Source: JAIBJN01 sp963830885 (GTDB lineage: Bacteria; Actinomycetota; Thermoleophilia; Gaiellales; Gaiellaceae). Taken from it: a DNA stretch of 64,000 nt. The translations under genes and the position numbers were made by a program. The number at the start of each line of letters is the position of its first letter. Position 1 is the stretch's first letter. A model generated the notes under the pieces. It searched no databases and was not told the origin of the DNA. It saw only the letters and a program-made list of their open reading frames with translations. The stretch covers positions 124,001-188,000 of the forward strand of contig CAWHOA010000012.1 of the NCBI GenBank assembly GCA_963830885.1, given 5' to 3'. Shown here piece after piece: positions 1-7,980 of this stretch.

Positions 1-2
1 TC

Positions 3-424
3 GACGCGCTCGACGTCGCCTTCGCCAGCCTCTTTGTTGCCGCGATTAGCTCGTTCTCGCGTTCGTCGCTGGATGGCGGGATCGCCGCCACGCTCGGGTG
101 CTGGCGCACGACGAGTGGCTCTCGACCCGTCGCGGCGACCTCTAGGTCGACCTGCTCGATTACGTCTATCGGACCGTCGCCAACGTCGACCACTACAACG
201 TCTCGCAGGGGAAGGTCGAGCCGTCCCCGGACGAGGCGCGTCGGCTACAGGCACGCCTCACCACCTATAGCTCCGCCGAGGTAGCCGCCGCAGCCACGGA
301 AGTCATCATGCAGTCGCTCGCGCTCTCCCCGGCCCCTCCATCGCGATCGGACGAGGGCACGACCTACAGGAAGCTCGACATGACGCGGGCCGAGCTTATG
401 GAGCGAGGAGGGCGCTTGAGGTGA
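3..424 (+). pseudogene. Broken gene, small membrane-associated protein of unknown function
   Basis: The frame ending at 424 encodes a protein-like stretch (acidic, Arg-rich, with YVYRTVANVDHYN at about 158-196 and a C-terminal TYRKLDMTRAELMERGGR). It is interrupted by an in-frame TAG at 143-145. The plausible N-terminal part (DALDVAFASLFVAA, positions 3-44) lies in another frame, so at least one frameshift and one nonsense change separate the halves. A GTG at 421 overlaps the final TGA (GTGA) behind a GAGGAGG, but that second frame stops after 17 codons. The 5' end may lie outside the window. Family not recognised. The following stretch 425-623 shows no convincing gene. Confidence 0.45.
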
Positions 425-623
425 AGGTGTCGGCCGAACTGGCAAGCCTGCCGAGCACGAAGTCTCGGGGCTAGTGCCGCCGTCCGCAGGTTCGGTCTGA
501 CGGGGTTGGGAAGGAGTTATGTCTCCTGCGCCGACCTGGAGCGTACTCGCCAAGATCACCGAGCGCGAGCCACGGCTTGCGCTTGCGGCGTAACGGACTG
601 AAATCGCGCGGCCCTCTCGCGGC

Positions 624-983
624 TCAAGGGTGCTGCCAGAGGGCGTTGACGATCTTCCATCCCTCGCGCGTACGCACCAGGTGCAGGTATTCGACGTAGA
701 CGGCGGAGCGGACGGTCACATTCGCGATCTCGCGATGCAGGTGCTCGACTTCGACTTCGAGTCCGCGATCAGGGACGTCTCGCGTCTTCCCGATCCCCTT
801 CGCCGTGGCCTCGATCATCTCCCGCGCCGTGAGCTTCTCCAGTTCCCCGGGGGCAGGAGCGTCGTCCGGGGATCGCTTGGCCAAATCGGGATGGAGCGTC
901 CCCTCCATGCGGGCGGCGTCGCCATCGAACCATCCCTCGAAGTAGTCGAGCGCCACGCGCACGATCGCGTCGCGGTCAGCCAC
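624..983 (-). CDS. NTF2-like / lumazine-binding-type (SnoaL-fold) protein
   Basis: 119-residue cone-fold protein of the SnoaL/NTF2 superfamily, closest in pattern to the putative lumazine-binding group (PF12893-like). Seen: an N-terminal helix with VALDYFEGWFDGDAARMEGTLHPDLAKR, a central substrate-pocket region, and a C-terminal strand set YLHLVRTREGWKIVNALWQHP, typical of the family, which often ends in W.I.N.L(W). Start chosen at GTG 983 because AGGAGG lies 8 nt upstream; an ATG at 1028 would add 15 unlikely residues. Family members range from isomerases to ligand-binding proteins, so the substrate is unknown. Stand-alone gene in an eroded region. The 984-1348 gap upstream has no gene I can support. 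Confidence 0.7.
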   Translation of the reverse strand: MADRDAIVRVALDYFEGWFDGDAARMEGTLHPDLAKRSPDDAPAPGELEKLTAREMIEATAKGIGKTRDVPDRGLEVEVEHLHREIANVTVRSAVYVEYLHLVRTREGWKIVNALWQHP

Positions 984-1348
984 CCTAGATTCCTCCTCAG
1001 CCACGCCAGAACGATAGCCGCGGTCCATCACGCCGCGAACTCTACGGCGACCCAGGAACCGGCGGAACCCGAACCCGACCGAACTTGCGGATGGGTCTGC
1101 TAGCTGTCGGGTAGACTCGCCGCGTCCCTGACCCTCTCGGCCGTCATCCTTCGTCCCGCGGGAGCCGCCGAGGGTACAGGGTCCAGGTGCCGGCGAAGGT
1201 AACCGGCCTACGGGAACCCGTAGATGGGTTTGCCTTCTCAGCCGCCTGGCAATGCCCCGTCGCCATCTGGCCTCGTGGCATGGCAAGGCACGGTGCTGGA
1301 CACTCGGCCCGATCCGCCTGCGGGTGAGTCGGGCCGAGCTTCGCCCGG

Positions 1349-1744
1349 CTAGAGCTCGAGGTCGCGGAGCGCGGCCTTCACGTCGTCGGGCAGGGCACCG
1401 TTCAAGACGTACCGCCTCGACGAGCCGCAGTAGTCGACCCGGCCTTGGCGCACCTCCTCGTTCAGCACGAGCCTGAGCGACACCGGGTCGCCGATCGGGC
1501 TCCGGCGTAGGAGCTCCGTGAACGTCAGCCGTGCTCGACCTGCCGAGCTCGACTCCGGGCGGTCGCCTCGCGCGCCGGCGAGCCCGGAAGGCTTCCGGGT
1601 CTCGCTCGCGTCGGGCTCGCTCGCGCTCACGGGCGTCGGCGATCGCTTGCAGGCGCCACTCCGGGTCGCGGCGGCAGCACCGACCGGGCGAGAGCATAAG
1701 CGCGACGCGCTCGTCGTAGCGCTCGACGACGCGTGCTGGATCAA
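1349..1744 (-). pseudogene. Frame-disrupted small DNA-binding-like protein
   Basis: The C-terminal 60 residues (LTFTELLRRSPIGDP, then LRLVLNEEVRQGRVDYCG, then LPDDVKAALRDLEL) look like a real winged-helix-like domain ending at 1349. Upstream, protein-like sequence (VERYDERVALMLSPGRCC, then ERERARRERDPEAFRARR) continues in a different frame around 1570-1745. One gene was probably split by an indel near 1530-1560. Arg/Glu-rich helices followed by a short winged helix are common in actinobacterial phage and element proteins, but I cannot name the family. Confidence 0.4.
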
Positions 1745-1763
1745 TCGCGCTAGTGTCCTCGGG

Positions 1764-2213
1764 GTGGACGGTGTTCTGCGGGAAGTGGTCGACAGCGACC
1801 TCGACGCGTTCTTCGAGCACCAGCGCGAGCCCGAGGCGAACCGGATGGCGGCCTTCCCGGCCCGCGACCGCGAGGCCTTCGACGCGCACTGGCGGCGGCT
1901 CCTTGCCGACGACTCGCTGACGAAGAAGACGATCGTCTACGAGGGCGAGGTAGCCGGCAACGTCGGGTGCTGGGAGCAGGAGGGGCGGCGGCTCGTCGGC
2001 TACTGGATCGGACGGGAGTTCTGGGGCAAGGGCCTTGCGACACGTGCACTTCAGGAGATCACCGGCGAGGTGACCCTGCGACCGTTGCACGCCTGGGTCG
2101 CGACGAGCAACGTCGCCTCGATCCGCGTGCTCGAGAAGTGCGGGTTCGTCCGCGTCGGCTCGCAAAAGAACGACGTCGAAGAGCTGCTCTTCGAGCTACG
2201 CGACAGCCTCTAG
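1764..2213 (+). CDS. GNAT family N-acetyltransferase (RimJ/RimL type)
   Basis: 149 residues. Acetyl-CoA-dependent N-acetyltransferase fold: LREVVDSDLDAFFEHQREPEA at the N-terminus, strand-rich core with GEVAGNVGCWEQ, the signature GYWIGREFWGKGLATRAL (acetyl-CoA pyrophosphate loop), and the late element ASIRVLEKCGFVRVG. Length is typical of a single GNAT domain. Start taken at GTG 1764, where recognisable domain sequence begins; an upstream in-frame ATG at 1518 would add sequence antisense to the broken gene at 1349-1744. The acceptor (amine, ribosomal protein N-terminus or antibiotic) cannot be inferred. Confidence 0.8.
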   Translation: MDGVLREVVDSDLDAFFEHQREPEANRMAAFPARDREAFDAHWRRLLADDSLTKKTIVYEGEVAGNVGCWEQEGRRLVGYWIGREFWGKGLATRALQEITGEVTLRPLHAWVATSNVASIRVLEKCGFVRVGSQKNDVEELLFELRDSL

Positions 2214-2250
2214 CGGTCGCAACCCGATACGGCGGCGCGCCGGGTCCGCC

Positions 2251-2276
2251 GAAAAGTCAGCGAAAAGTCAGCGCAC
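2251..2276 (+). repeat. Direct repeat GAAAAGTCAGC, twice in tandem
   Basis: GAAAAGTCAGC occurs at 2251-2261 and 2262-2272; the longer form GAAAAGTCAGCGCAC (2262-2276) recurs at 4034-4048. In both places a copy of the tRNA-Pro-derived repeat follows about 115 nt downstream, so the two loci share a homologous flank. This fits arm or flank sequence of related integrative elements. Confidence 0.5.
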
Positions 2277-2379
2277 CCTTGGGTAGCCAGGGGTTTCAGT
2301 GTCCCGGCCGGCGCTCAGATTTGGCTTGTTTCCTCGGTTTCTGAGCGCCACGTCGCGCCCTGTCCTGCCTGGGACTAGC

Positions 2380-2422
2380 CTGGGGGACTAGAGGTCCCGA
2401 GTTCAAATCTCGGCGCCCCGAT
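2380..2422 (+). repeat. tRNA-Pro(GGG) 3'-half fragment, att-like copy 1
   Basis: Carries a 3' anticodon-arm end (CTGGGGGACTAG, anticodon GGG), a variable region, a perfect T arm (CCGAG TTCAAAT CTCGG), the 3' acceptor strand CGCCCCG and discriminator A. No matching 5' half (CGGGGCG plus D arm) precedes it, so it is not a functional tRNA. A near-identical copy lies at 3753-3796. Tyrosine-recombinase elements commonly regenerate such 3' tRNA segments as attL/attR. Confidence 0.65.
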
Positions 2423-2493
2423 TGAAATAGAGCCGAATCGGGCCGTCAGCCTGGCCCTACTCTGGCCCTCGGCTTTTGGCTCGTGCCCTCGGA

Positions 2494-2787
2494 CTAGGAC
2501 ATCCCAACAGCCCGGAGCTCCGCCGCGGGCGTCGGGCCGATCGAGGGCTTGAGCACAGCCGAAGGCTGCGGGGCCGCGAGCCGGGAGTGAGCTGCTGCGG
2601 CCAGGCGGTCGACGAGGAGGTCGTGCTCGCGCAGCATCCTCACGAGCGGATGCTCGACCAGCCAGCCGGTCGAGCCGGTCGCCAGAAGCGGCGCGCCCTC
2701 GGACTTCGACGCCTCCCGGATCGCCTGCCGGCGCTCGACAGCTTCCCGGTAGCGGCCCTCAGCCTCGGCGGAAAAATCGGCGCTCAC
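2494..2787 (-). CDS. Small phage/element-type protein (possibly terminase small-subunit-like)
   Basis: 97 residues, GTG start at 2787 preceded by GGAGAGG. Sequence is helical and charged: SADFSAEAEGRYREAVERRQ, then STGWLVEHPLVRMLREHDLL, ending in a Pro-rich tail SIGPTPAAELRAVG. Short helical proteins with a 'G-W-L-V-E-H-P-L-V' segment and a P/A-rich tail occur in actinobacterial prophages near terminase genes, but this resemblance is from memory and weak. It is the only intact gene between the two tRNA-Pro att-like copies. The rest of that interval (2788-3229) shows no supportable gene. Confidence 0.5.
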   Translation of the reverse strand: MSADFSAEAEGRYREAVERRQAIREASKSEGAPLLATGSTGWLVEHPLVRMLREHDLLVDRLAAAAHSRLAAPQPSAVLKPSIGPTPAAELRAVGMS

Positions 2788-3229
2788 GGAATCCCTCTCC
2801 GCTGCCCCGGCGTCCACCGCCGCACGCCGCGCTCGCGGGGCGGGGCCCGCGGAGGGACGGGCACCGACGGGACTGCGGCAAGCCCGCCGGCTGCGGCCAC
2901 CGGAAGGGCTCGCCCCGCCGGCGCCCGTCGAACCCGAGTGTCTCACACTGCGCAGCGGTTTGGCACGGGAATCGGACGCCGCGCCGCATACGGCGCCCGC
3001 TAGCCCCGTGGACGGAAGGACCAGTGGCCCCCCCATACCCATCACGGGGCCCTCCGCTACCTAGCAGTCTGCCCCGATAGCGGGTGCGAGAAACACTCCT
3101 CTGAGCCCTACAAATCACGGGCGAAACTTTCGGATCCCGAGGTGGCGTGGGTTCTTCCGGACGATTTTTCGCCTTCGAGGTACCCCCGCGCCCCCCATTC
3201 CGGGCCTTTTGCGGGCGACTCGCGCCATG

Positions 3230-3271
3230 AAAAAAAGCGGGTGCCGGTTTCTCAGGCAACCGGCGCCCGCT
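3230..3271 (-). terminator. Rho-independent terminator reading leftward
   Basis: Arms 3236-3249 and 3258-3271 pair over 14 bp (one G-T) around an 8-nt loop; on the minus strand the stem is followed by seven T (A7 at 3230-3236). It would end leftward transcription from the 3.3-3.75 kb interval, where I see no intact gene, so it is probably a leftover of the lost element. Confidence 0.75.
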
Positions 3272-3752
3272 CTCGCGCACTTGAGTCGCCAAGGTTTCTT
3301 CTCCTCGGACTTGGTGGGCAGCAGCGGGGGAAGTCATGCCTCCATCGTGGCGATTCGCCTCGAAGTTAGGTCGGCGCGGCGGCCAATCCATGCCCCAAAC
3401 GCTCCGGAACGGCCTCACGGAGCCCATCCCCGGGTCACCCCCGGCGTATTGGCTGCAACGCCAGGAGGCAAGCCACTTCACCCTCCTGTCCCCTCGATGC
3501 CCCGCCCCCTGAGAACCCCGTGGGTACATGGCCCACAGGGGCATCTACGCGATTCCAGACCGTGACATGAAGCTCGTTCAGCGACAGCAACTCGTTCAGC
3601 ATCCGGCGCCCGGTGGCCAATACGCGCCCAAACGCCCGGAAACCGGCTCCCGGAGCCATACGGCCTTGAGTGTCCAAGACGGCCCGCAACCCTAGGAGCC
3701 AAGCCAGTTCGCGCCACGTTTCGGTCCACTCGCCGCCAGATCGCTGAAGAAG

Positions 3753-3796
3753 TCTGGGGGACTAGAGGTCCCGAGTTCAAATCCTCGGCGCCCCGA
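3753..3796 (+). repeat. tRNA-Pro(GGG) 3'-half fragment, att-like copy 2
   Basis: Matches copy 1 over its whole length with one extra C (AAATCCTCGG versus AAATCTCGG), which spoils the 7-nt T loop. It is followed within 6 nt by a strong terminator, the arrangement expected after a genuine tRNA gene, so this copy may mark the original chromosomal tRNA 3' end. The 5' half is absent here too. Confidence 0.65.
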
Positions 3797-3801
3797 TACG
3801 C

Positions 3802-3826
3802 GAAAGCCCCGTCTGAGCGGGGCTTT
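3802..3826 (+). terminator. Rho-independent terminator after tRNA-Pro 3' remnant
   Basis: Stem AGCCCCG/CGGGGCT with a 6-nt loop (TCTGAG) followed by TTTT. Its position directly behind the tRNA-Pro remnant suggests it was the terminator of that tRNA gene. Confidence 0.8.
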
Positions 3827-4033
3827 TCTCGTTCTCGCGTCCCCCGTCATGGAAACGGGAGGCCGAGAAGTCCGCAGCAAGAGTGAGCGTTGAGCGCGTA
3901 GACGTCGCCTTCGAGGGTGGGCCAGCTCCACGGCTTTGGAAGCGGTCGCGCAAGTTTTGTCAGTTTCGTGCGTTTTTAAGTACATGCTGTGGTGGTAGCC
4001 GCGCCTCCCAGCCCGCGATCTGGGCCGCCCCCT

Positions 4034-4158
4034 GAAAAGTCAGCGCACTTCGGTTCGCAGGGTCGAACCACGTCGCACGCGCGGGGCAGATCCGCATGGT
4101 TGAGCGGTTCTGACTGCTCAGTCGTGCCCTGTCGCCCTACGAACCGTCTGGGGGACTA
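4034..4158 (+). repeat. Third, shorter copy of the att-like flank
   Basis: GAAAAGTCAGCGCAC (4034-4048) and, 98 nt later, GTCTGGGGGACTA (4146-4158), the first 13 nt of the copy starting at 3751. Between them GCCCTGTC-type sequence resembles the segment before copy 1. The T arm and acceptor part are missing. This suggests repeated insertion and loss of related elements at one site. Confidence 0.45.
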
Positions 4159-4238
4159 AGGCAAGCGGTGTCCGAGCAACGAGCTGAACATCACCTGCTG
4201 ACGGCACCGGCGTCCGGAGCGGTGTGCTCCGAACTCGC

Positions 4239-5390
4239 CTAGGAGGTGAGGACCGAGCGCGACTCCGCGCGGGCCTCACGCCACCGCACGAGCTCGTACG
4301 CGTGCAACCCCAGCCACACGGCGGTGACGAGCGCCAGCGCGGCGATCGCCGGGACCATCGTCGCGAGCGGGAGCAGGAGCAGGAGCAGGACCGCCGCAAC
4401 GAACCGGCCGCGGCTCACCCGCCACCGCCGTTCGATCCGGATCCGAATCGCGGAGTAGGTCAGCAGGTAGAGCGCGCTCCCGCCGCAGAGCGCGAATGCC
4501 GCGACGGAGTCGAGCTCGTCGCCGACGTGCCCGATGATGATCTTCATCGCGAACGCGAAGAGCACGATCCCGACGATCATCGGAAAGTGCAGGAACGTGT
4601 ATGCGTCACGGGCAAGAGCAACGCGCTCCGGCCCCTGGGCGTCCACGAGCAAGCGCTCGCCGCGGATCGCGAAGAAGTCGAAGTACGCGAGCCAGAACGA
4701 GGTGGCGACGAGGAGCCCAAGGATCGCGGCCACGACCTCGCCCAGCCCGATGCCGATCCCCGTCGCGCCGATCCCGATGGCGATGAACGCCTCGCCGAGC
4801 GCGATGATCAGCACCAGGCCGTAGCGCTCTGCGAAGTGCGACGGGTGCACCTGCCAGCCCGTCGATCCGCTCAGCGCGGCGCCGAAGTAGGTGCAGACGA
4901 GCGCGACGATCCAGAGCCATGTGCGTGCTCCGTCCGCGAAGCCCGCGACGAGGATCATGGTCGCGCCGAGCAGCGTCCACGGCGCCAGCCGGAGCACGGC
5001 GCCGAGGAGGTCGCGGTTCCCGCGGCCCGCGAGCGCATAGAGCGTCAGATGCATCCCGCACACGACGAGAAAGGCGACGCCGAAGAGCACGCCCTCGTCG
5101 CCGAACACGCCCGGCACCACGAGCGCCGCGATGAACATCGCGATCAGCGCGACGAGCAGCGCGGCGCCGACGACGCCCTCCTCGGGGTCAACGATGTTCG
5201 TCAGCCAGGCGTAGGCCGCCCAGGCCCACCAGAGCGCGGCGAGGACGAGCACGCCCCGGCCGATCCCTGCGAACGTCGGGTCGTCGGCGAGCAGCGTCGC
5301 GACCTGTGTGAACGCGAAGACGAAGACGAGATCGAAGAAGAGCTCGCGTGGCGTGACGCGGTGCTCGTGATCGACGGCCGCGACGCTCAT
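4239..5390 (-). CDS. Low temperature requirement protein A (LtrA) family membrane protein
   Basis: 383 residues, polytopic. Begins with the family signature VTPRELFFDLVFVFAFTQ (about residues 11-28) and contains the conserved HFAERYGLVLIIALGEAF (about 208-225); about ten hydrophobic helices follow one another, and the C-terminus is basic/acidic and cytosolic-looking. LtrA was named from Listeria cold-growth mutants; its molecular function is unknown. Start at ATG 5390 is supported by a TAGGGT box 8 nt upstream. Monocistronic, convergent with the att-like region. Confidence 0.88.
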   Translation of the reverse strand: MSVAAVDHEHRVTPRELFFDLVFVFAFTQVATLLADDPTFAGIGRGVLVLAALWWAWAAYAWLTNIVDPEEGVVGAALLVALIAMFIAALVVPGVFGDEGVLFGVAFLVVCGMHLTLYALAGRGNRDLLGAVLRLAPWTLLGATMILVAGFADGARTWLWIVALVCTYFGAALSGSTGWQVHPSHFAERYGLVLIIALGEAFIAIGIGATGIGIGLGEVVAAILGLLVATSFWLAYFDFFAIRGERLLVDAQGPERVALARDAYTFLHFPMIVGIVLFAFAMKIIIGHVGDELDSVAAFALCGGSALYLLTYSAIRIRIERRWRVSRGRFVAAVLLLLLLPLATMVPAIAALALVTAVWLGLHAYELVRWREARAESRSVLTS

Positions 5391-5398
5391 CCGTCGCG

Positions 5399-5404
5399 AC
5401 CCTA
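5399..5404 (-). promoter_or_regulatory. -10 box TAGGGT, leaderless-type, for LtrA gene
   Basis: TAGGGT on the minus strand ends 8 nt before ATG 5390, so transcription would begin at or next to the start codon. No consensus -35 is evident. The rest of 5405-5647 shows no gene. Confidence 0.5.
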
Positions 5405-5647
5405 CCGCAGTGCCGCGTGCGTGCGGTGTAGTCGGCGACAGGCTCCAAACGGCCATCGACCGCGTAGCGGGAGCTCTCTCAGCGGGGGGACGCCGGCAAG
5501 GCACGCCTCCCGCTCCCTTCGACCAGCCAGGCTCGGCCGGCACCGACTTGCGACAGCGGGGCCGATCGCTATTCTGCGCGGGGCGGCGCGCGATTCGGCC
5601 GCAGGTCGTGTGTCGCCGGGACGCAGCTTCATGGCCGCGTCCCACCC

Positions 5648-5693
5648 GGGTGAGCGGGCCTCCCTAGGCCAAGGGGGTACGGCCCGCTTACCC
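5648..5693. promoter_or_regulatory. Long inverted repeat in the leader of the transglycosylase gene
   Basis: Arms GGGTGAGCGGGCC (5648-5660) and GGCCCGCTTACCC (5681-5693) pair with one mismatch around a 20-nt loop that itself contains CCTAGG. It lies 68 nt before the gene at 5761, so it could be a structured 5' leader or an operator. It is not followed by a T run. Confidence 0.5.
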
Positions 5694-5760
5694 CTTCCTT
5701 CGGAAGGTGGCCGCGTCGAGCACGGGCAGGAAAACGGCCTGTGAGAGCCAAGGACCCCGC

Positions 5761-6660
5761 ATGCGAACCGGAAGGTACGTTGCGTTCGCATCCGTCCTGG
5801 CCGCCCTCGTGGCAGCCGTTCCCGCCGAGGCGGTGCCGGCCCCGCACATCGCGGGCGCCCAGGTCGCCCTGCGCGCGGAGGGCCTCTACCGAGGGCCGAT
5901 CGACGGCATCGCGGGCCCGCAGACGAAACGGGCGGTGCGCGGATTCCAGCGGCGCGAGGGGATCGTGGTCGACGGCGTCGTCGGCAGGCAGACGCGCTCG
6001 CGCTTCGGCCGGCTCGGCCGGCCGCTGCTGGGCACCCGGCACATCCGCCGCGGGATGGTGGGCTGGGACGTTTCCGTCGTCCAGTTCCTGCTCCATCGGC
6101 GCGGGCTTCGCGTTGGAGGGATCGACGGGATCTATGGCCGAGCCACGCAGCAGGCGGTGCGCCGCTTCCAGAGCCGCAGGTCCCTCGCAGCCGACGGCAT
6201 CGTCGGCCCGGCGACGACGAGAGCCCTCACCGGCGGGAGGGCCAGGCACCCGGCTGTCGGGCCGGGGGCGACCCGGGCGAAGGTGCGCGCCATGCTCGGC
6301 TACTGGGCGCGCCGCTACGGCGTCAGCCCATCGCTCGTGCGCGCAGTCGCCTGGATGGAGTCCGGCTTCCACTGGAACCTGACCTCGTCGACCGGGGCGT
6401 GGGGGGTGATGCAGGTCATGCCGGCGACCTGGCGGTTCGTGGAAAACGTGCTCACCGGAAGGGATTACCGCCGATCGGCTCGTGGGGGCATCCGGGTCGG
6501 GATCCTGTACCTCAGGCACCTCCTGCGCGAGTTCAACGGCAACCGCCGGCTGGCGCTCGCCGCCTACTACCAGGGCCCGGCGGCCGTGCGGCGCCACGGG
6601 CTCTTCCGCGAGACGCGGGTGTACGTCCGGGTCGTGTTCGCGCTCCAACGCCGGTTCTGA
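5761..6660 (+). CDS. Secreted lytic transglycosylase with two peptidoglycan-binding domains
   Basis: 299 residues. Residues 1-22 form a signal peptide (basic MRTGRY, hydrophobic core, cleavage near AEA-VPA). Two PG_binding_1 domains follow: about 28-80 (GPIDGIAGPQTKRAVRGFQ) and 100-160 (GIDGIYGRATQQAVRRFQ, DGIVGPAT). Residues about 180-290 are an SLT/lysozyme-like domain: VRAVAWMESGFHWNLTSSTG with candidate catalytic Glu200, then GVMQVMPATW and LALAAYYQG. It cleaves the glycan strand of peptidoglycan outside the membrane. ATG 5761 is preceded by AAGGA. The leader carries a long inverted repeat (5648-5693). Confidence 0.88.
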   Translation: MRTGRYVAFASVLAALVAAVPAEAVPAPHIAGAQVALRAEGLYRGPIDGIAGPQTKRAVRGFQRREGIVVDGVVGRQTRSRFGRLGRPLLGTRHIRRGMVGWDVSVVQFLLHRRGLRVGGIDGIYGRATQQAVRRFQSRRSLAADGIVGPATTRALTGGRARHPAVGPGATRAKVRAMLGYWARRYGVSPSLVRAVAWMESGFHWNLTSSTGAWGVMQVMPATWRFVENVLTGRDYRRSARGGIRVGILYLRHLLREFNGNRRLALAAYYQGPAAVRRHGLFRETRVYVRVVFALQRRF

Positions 6661-6717
6661 GCACGGACACTCGCGTGAGGGATCGTGGCGATCGGCGCAG
6701 CAGCCGATCCACGAGCC

Positions 6718-7131
6718 ATGCGCGTACGTGTCCTCGTCCTCGGACTCGCCTTCTTCGGCCTCGCCGTCGCAGTCGCCGTGCAGCCGTACGTCGCCTCGGG
6801 CCACACGCCTGACCTCTCGAAGCCGTGCACGGTCACCGGGACGGCGGGCCCCGACCTCCTGCAGGGCACGTCCGGCAACGACGTCATCTGCGGCCTCGGC
6901 GGGAACGACACGATCGGCGGCAACTCGGGGGCGGACATCATCCGCGGCGGCCCGGGGAGCGACCGCATCCAGGGCGACAGCGGCATCGACGTCCTCCAGG
7001 GCGGCGAGGGCAACGACTGGCTGTGGGCCCGCGACGGGCGCCACGACCACGTCAACGGCGGCAAGGGGTACGACCGCTACCGCTACGACCAGTCGATCGA
7101 CAGCCTGCGCCTCGTCGAAGCGAAGATGTAG
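6718..7131 (+). CDS. Secreted protein with RTX-like calcium-binding repeats
   Basis: 137 residues. N-terminal signal peptide (MRVRVLVLGLAFFGLAVAV), then a short cell-wall-facing segment, then four to five nonapeptide-type repeats of the hemolysin Ca-binding kind (GGNDTIGGNSGADIIRGG, GSDRIQGDSGIDVLQGG, GNDWLW), which form a parallel beta-roll when Ca2+ is bound. No catalytic domain; small RTX proteins like this are common in actinobacteria and their role is unknown. The ATG at 6718 begins the signal peptide; an in-frame ATG at 6685 would spoil it. Confidence 0.8.
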   Translation: MRVRVLVLGLAFFGLAVAVAVQPYVASGHTPDLSKPCTVTGTAGPDLLQGTSGNDVICGLGGNDTIGGNSGADIIRGGPGSDRIQGDSGIDVLQGGEGNDWLWARDGRHDHVNGGKGYDRYRYDQSIDSLRLVEAKM

Positions 7132-7148
7132 CGGCCTGCGGCGCGCGG

Positions 7149-7154
7149 TAGGGT
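7149..7154 (+). promoter_or_regulatory. -10 box TAGGGT, leaderless-type, for proC
   Basis: TAGGGT ends 7 nt before ATG 7162, placing the expected transcription start at the start codon. The preceding gene ends at 7131, so this promoter is independent. Confidence 0.5.
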
Positions 7155-7161
7155 TCGCGCG

Positions 7162-7980
7162 ATGGCAGAGGAAGGACGCACGCTGGCCGTGCTCGGGGCC
7201 GGGAAGGCCGGCGAGGCCCTGATCGCGGGAGTGATCTCCTCCGGTTGGCGCGAGCCCGGGGAGATCGTCGCCACGGCGCGTCACCAGGAGCGCCTCGACG
7301 AGCTGGCGGCGCGCCACGGGGTCAGGACGACGCTCGCGAACGCCGAGGCCGTCCAGGGCGCCGGGATCGTCGTCATCGGCGTCAAGCCGCAGGACATCGA
7401 GGGGCTGCTTGCTGACATCGGCGGCTCGCTGGCGCCGGAGCAGACGGTCGTCTCCATCGTCGCCGCGATCCCGACGGCGCTGATCGAGCGGCACCTGGAC
7501 GCCGAGGTGCCGGTCGTCCGCGCGATGCCGAACACACCGATGACGGTGCACGAGGGCATGGCCGGCATCTGCCCGGGAGCCCACGCCGGCGAGGAGCACC
7601 TTGCACGCGCGGAGGAGGTGCTCTCGAGCGTCGGGCGCGCCGTGCGCGTCGACGAGCCGTACATGGACGCCATCACCGCGGTCTCCGGCTCGGGCCCCGC
7701 CTATTTCGCGCTGCTCGCCGAGTCCATGATCGAGGCCGGGATCCTGCTCGGCCTCTCGCGCGAGATCTCGACCGACCTCGTCGTCCAGACGATGCTGGGG
7801 ACGGCGAAGCTCCTCCGGGACGAGGGCATGCACCCGGTGGAGCTGCGCGAGGCGGTCACCTCGCCGGGCGGAACGACGATCGCCGCCATCCGCGAGCTGG
7901 AGCAAGCCGGCGTGCGCGCCGCGTTCCTGAACGCGATCCAGGCGGCGATGGAGCGCTCGAAAGAGCTGGCCGCCGGTTAG
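7162..7980 (+). CDS. proC: Pyrroline-5-carboxylate reductase
   Basis: 272 residues, normal length. Catalyses the NAD(P)H-dependent last step of proline synthesis. N-terminal Rossmann fold with LAVLGAGKAGEALIAGVISSG (about 8-28), the substrate-side motif VRAMPNTPMTVHEGM (about 118-132), and the C-terminal dimerisation/active-site signature TAVSGSGPAYFALLAESMIEA plus REAVTSPGGTTIAAI. Its 3' end overlaps the convergent ABC permease gene by 4 nt. Confidence 0.95.
   Translation: MAEEGRTLAVLGAGKAGEALIAGVISSGWREPGEIVATARHQERLDELAARHGVRTTLANAEAVQGAGIVVIGVKPQDIEGLLADIGGSLAPEQTVVSIVAAIPTALIERHLDAEVPVVRAMPNTPMTVHEGMAGICPGAHAGEEHLARAEEVLSSVGRAVRVDEPYMDAITAVSGSGPAYFALLAESMIEAGILLGLSREISTDLVVQTMLGTAKLLRDEGMHPVELREAVTSPGGTTIAAIRELEQAGVRAAFLNAIQAAMERSKELAAG

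Noticed and set aside
2380..2422. Functional tRNA-Pro gene
   Set aside because: Only the anticodon 3' side, T arm and acceptor 3' strand are present; no D arm or 5' acceptor strand upstream of either copy.
2788..3600. HNH endonuclease or terminase large-subunit remnant in the element
   Set aside because: Arg/Gly/Pro-rich open stretches in several frames, but no HNH or Walker motifs.
5640..5700. ydaO/yuaA c-di-AMP riboswitch before the transglycosylase gene
   Set aside because: A long hairpin is present, but the conserved ydaO boxes could not be found.
4224..5744. 506-residue plus-strand open frame rich in Arg/Glu/Asp
   Set aside because: Antisense shadow of the LtrA gene; no start signal and no domain.
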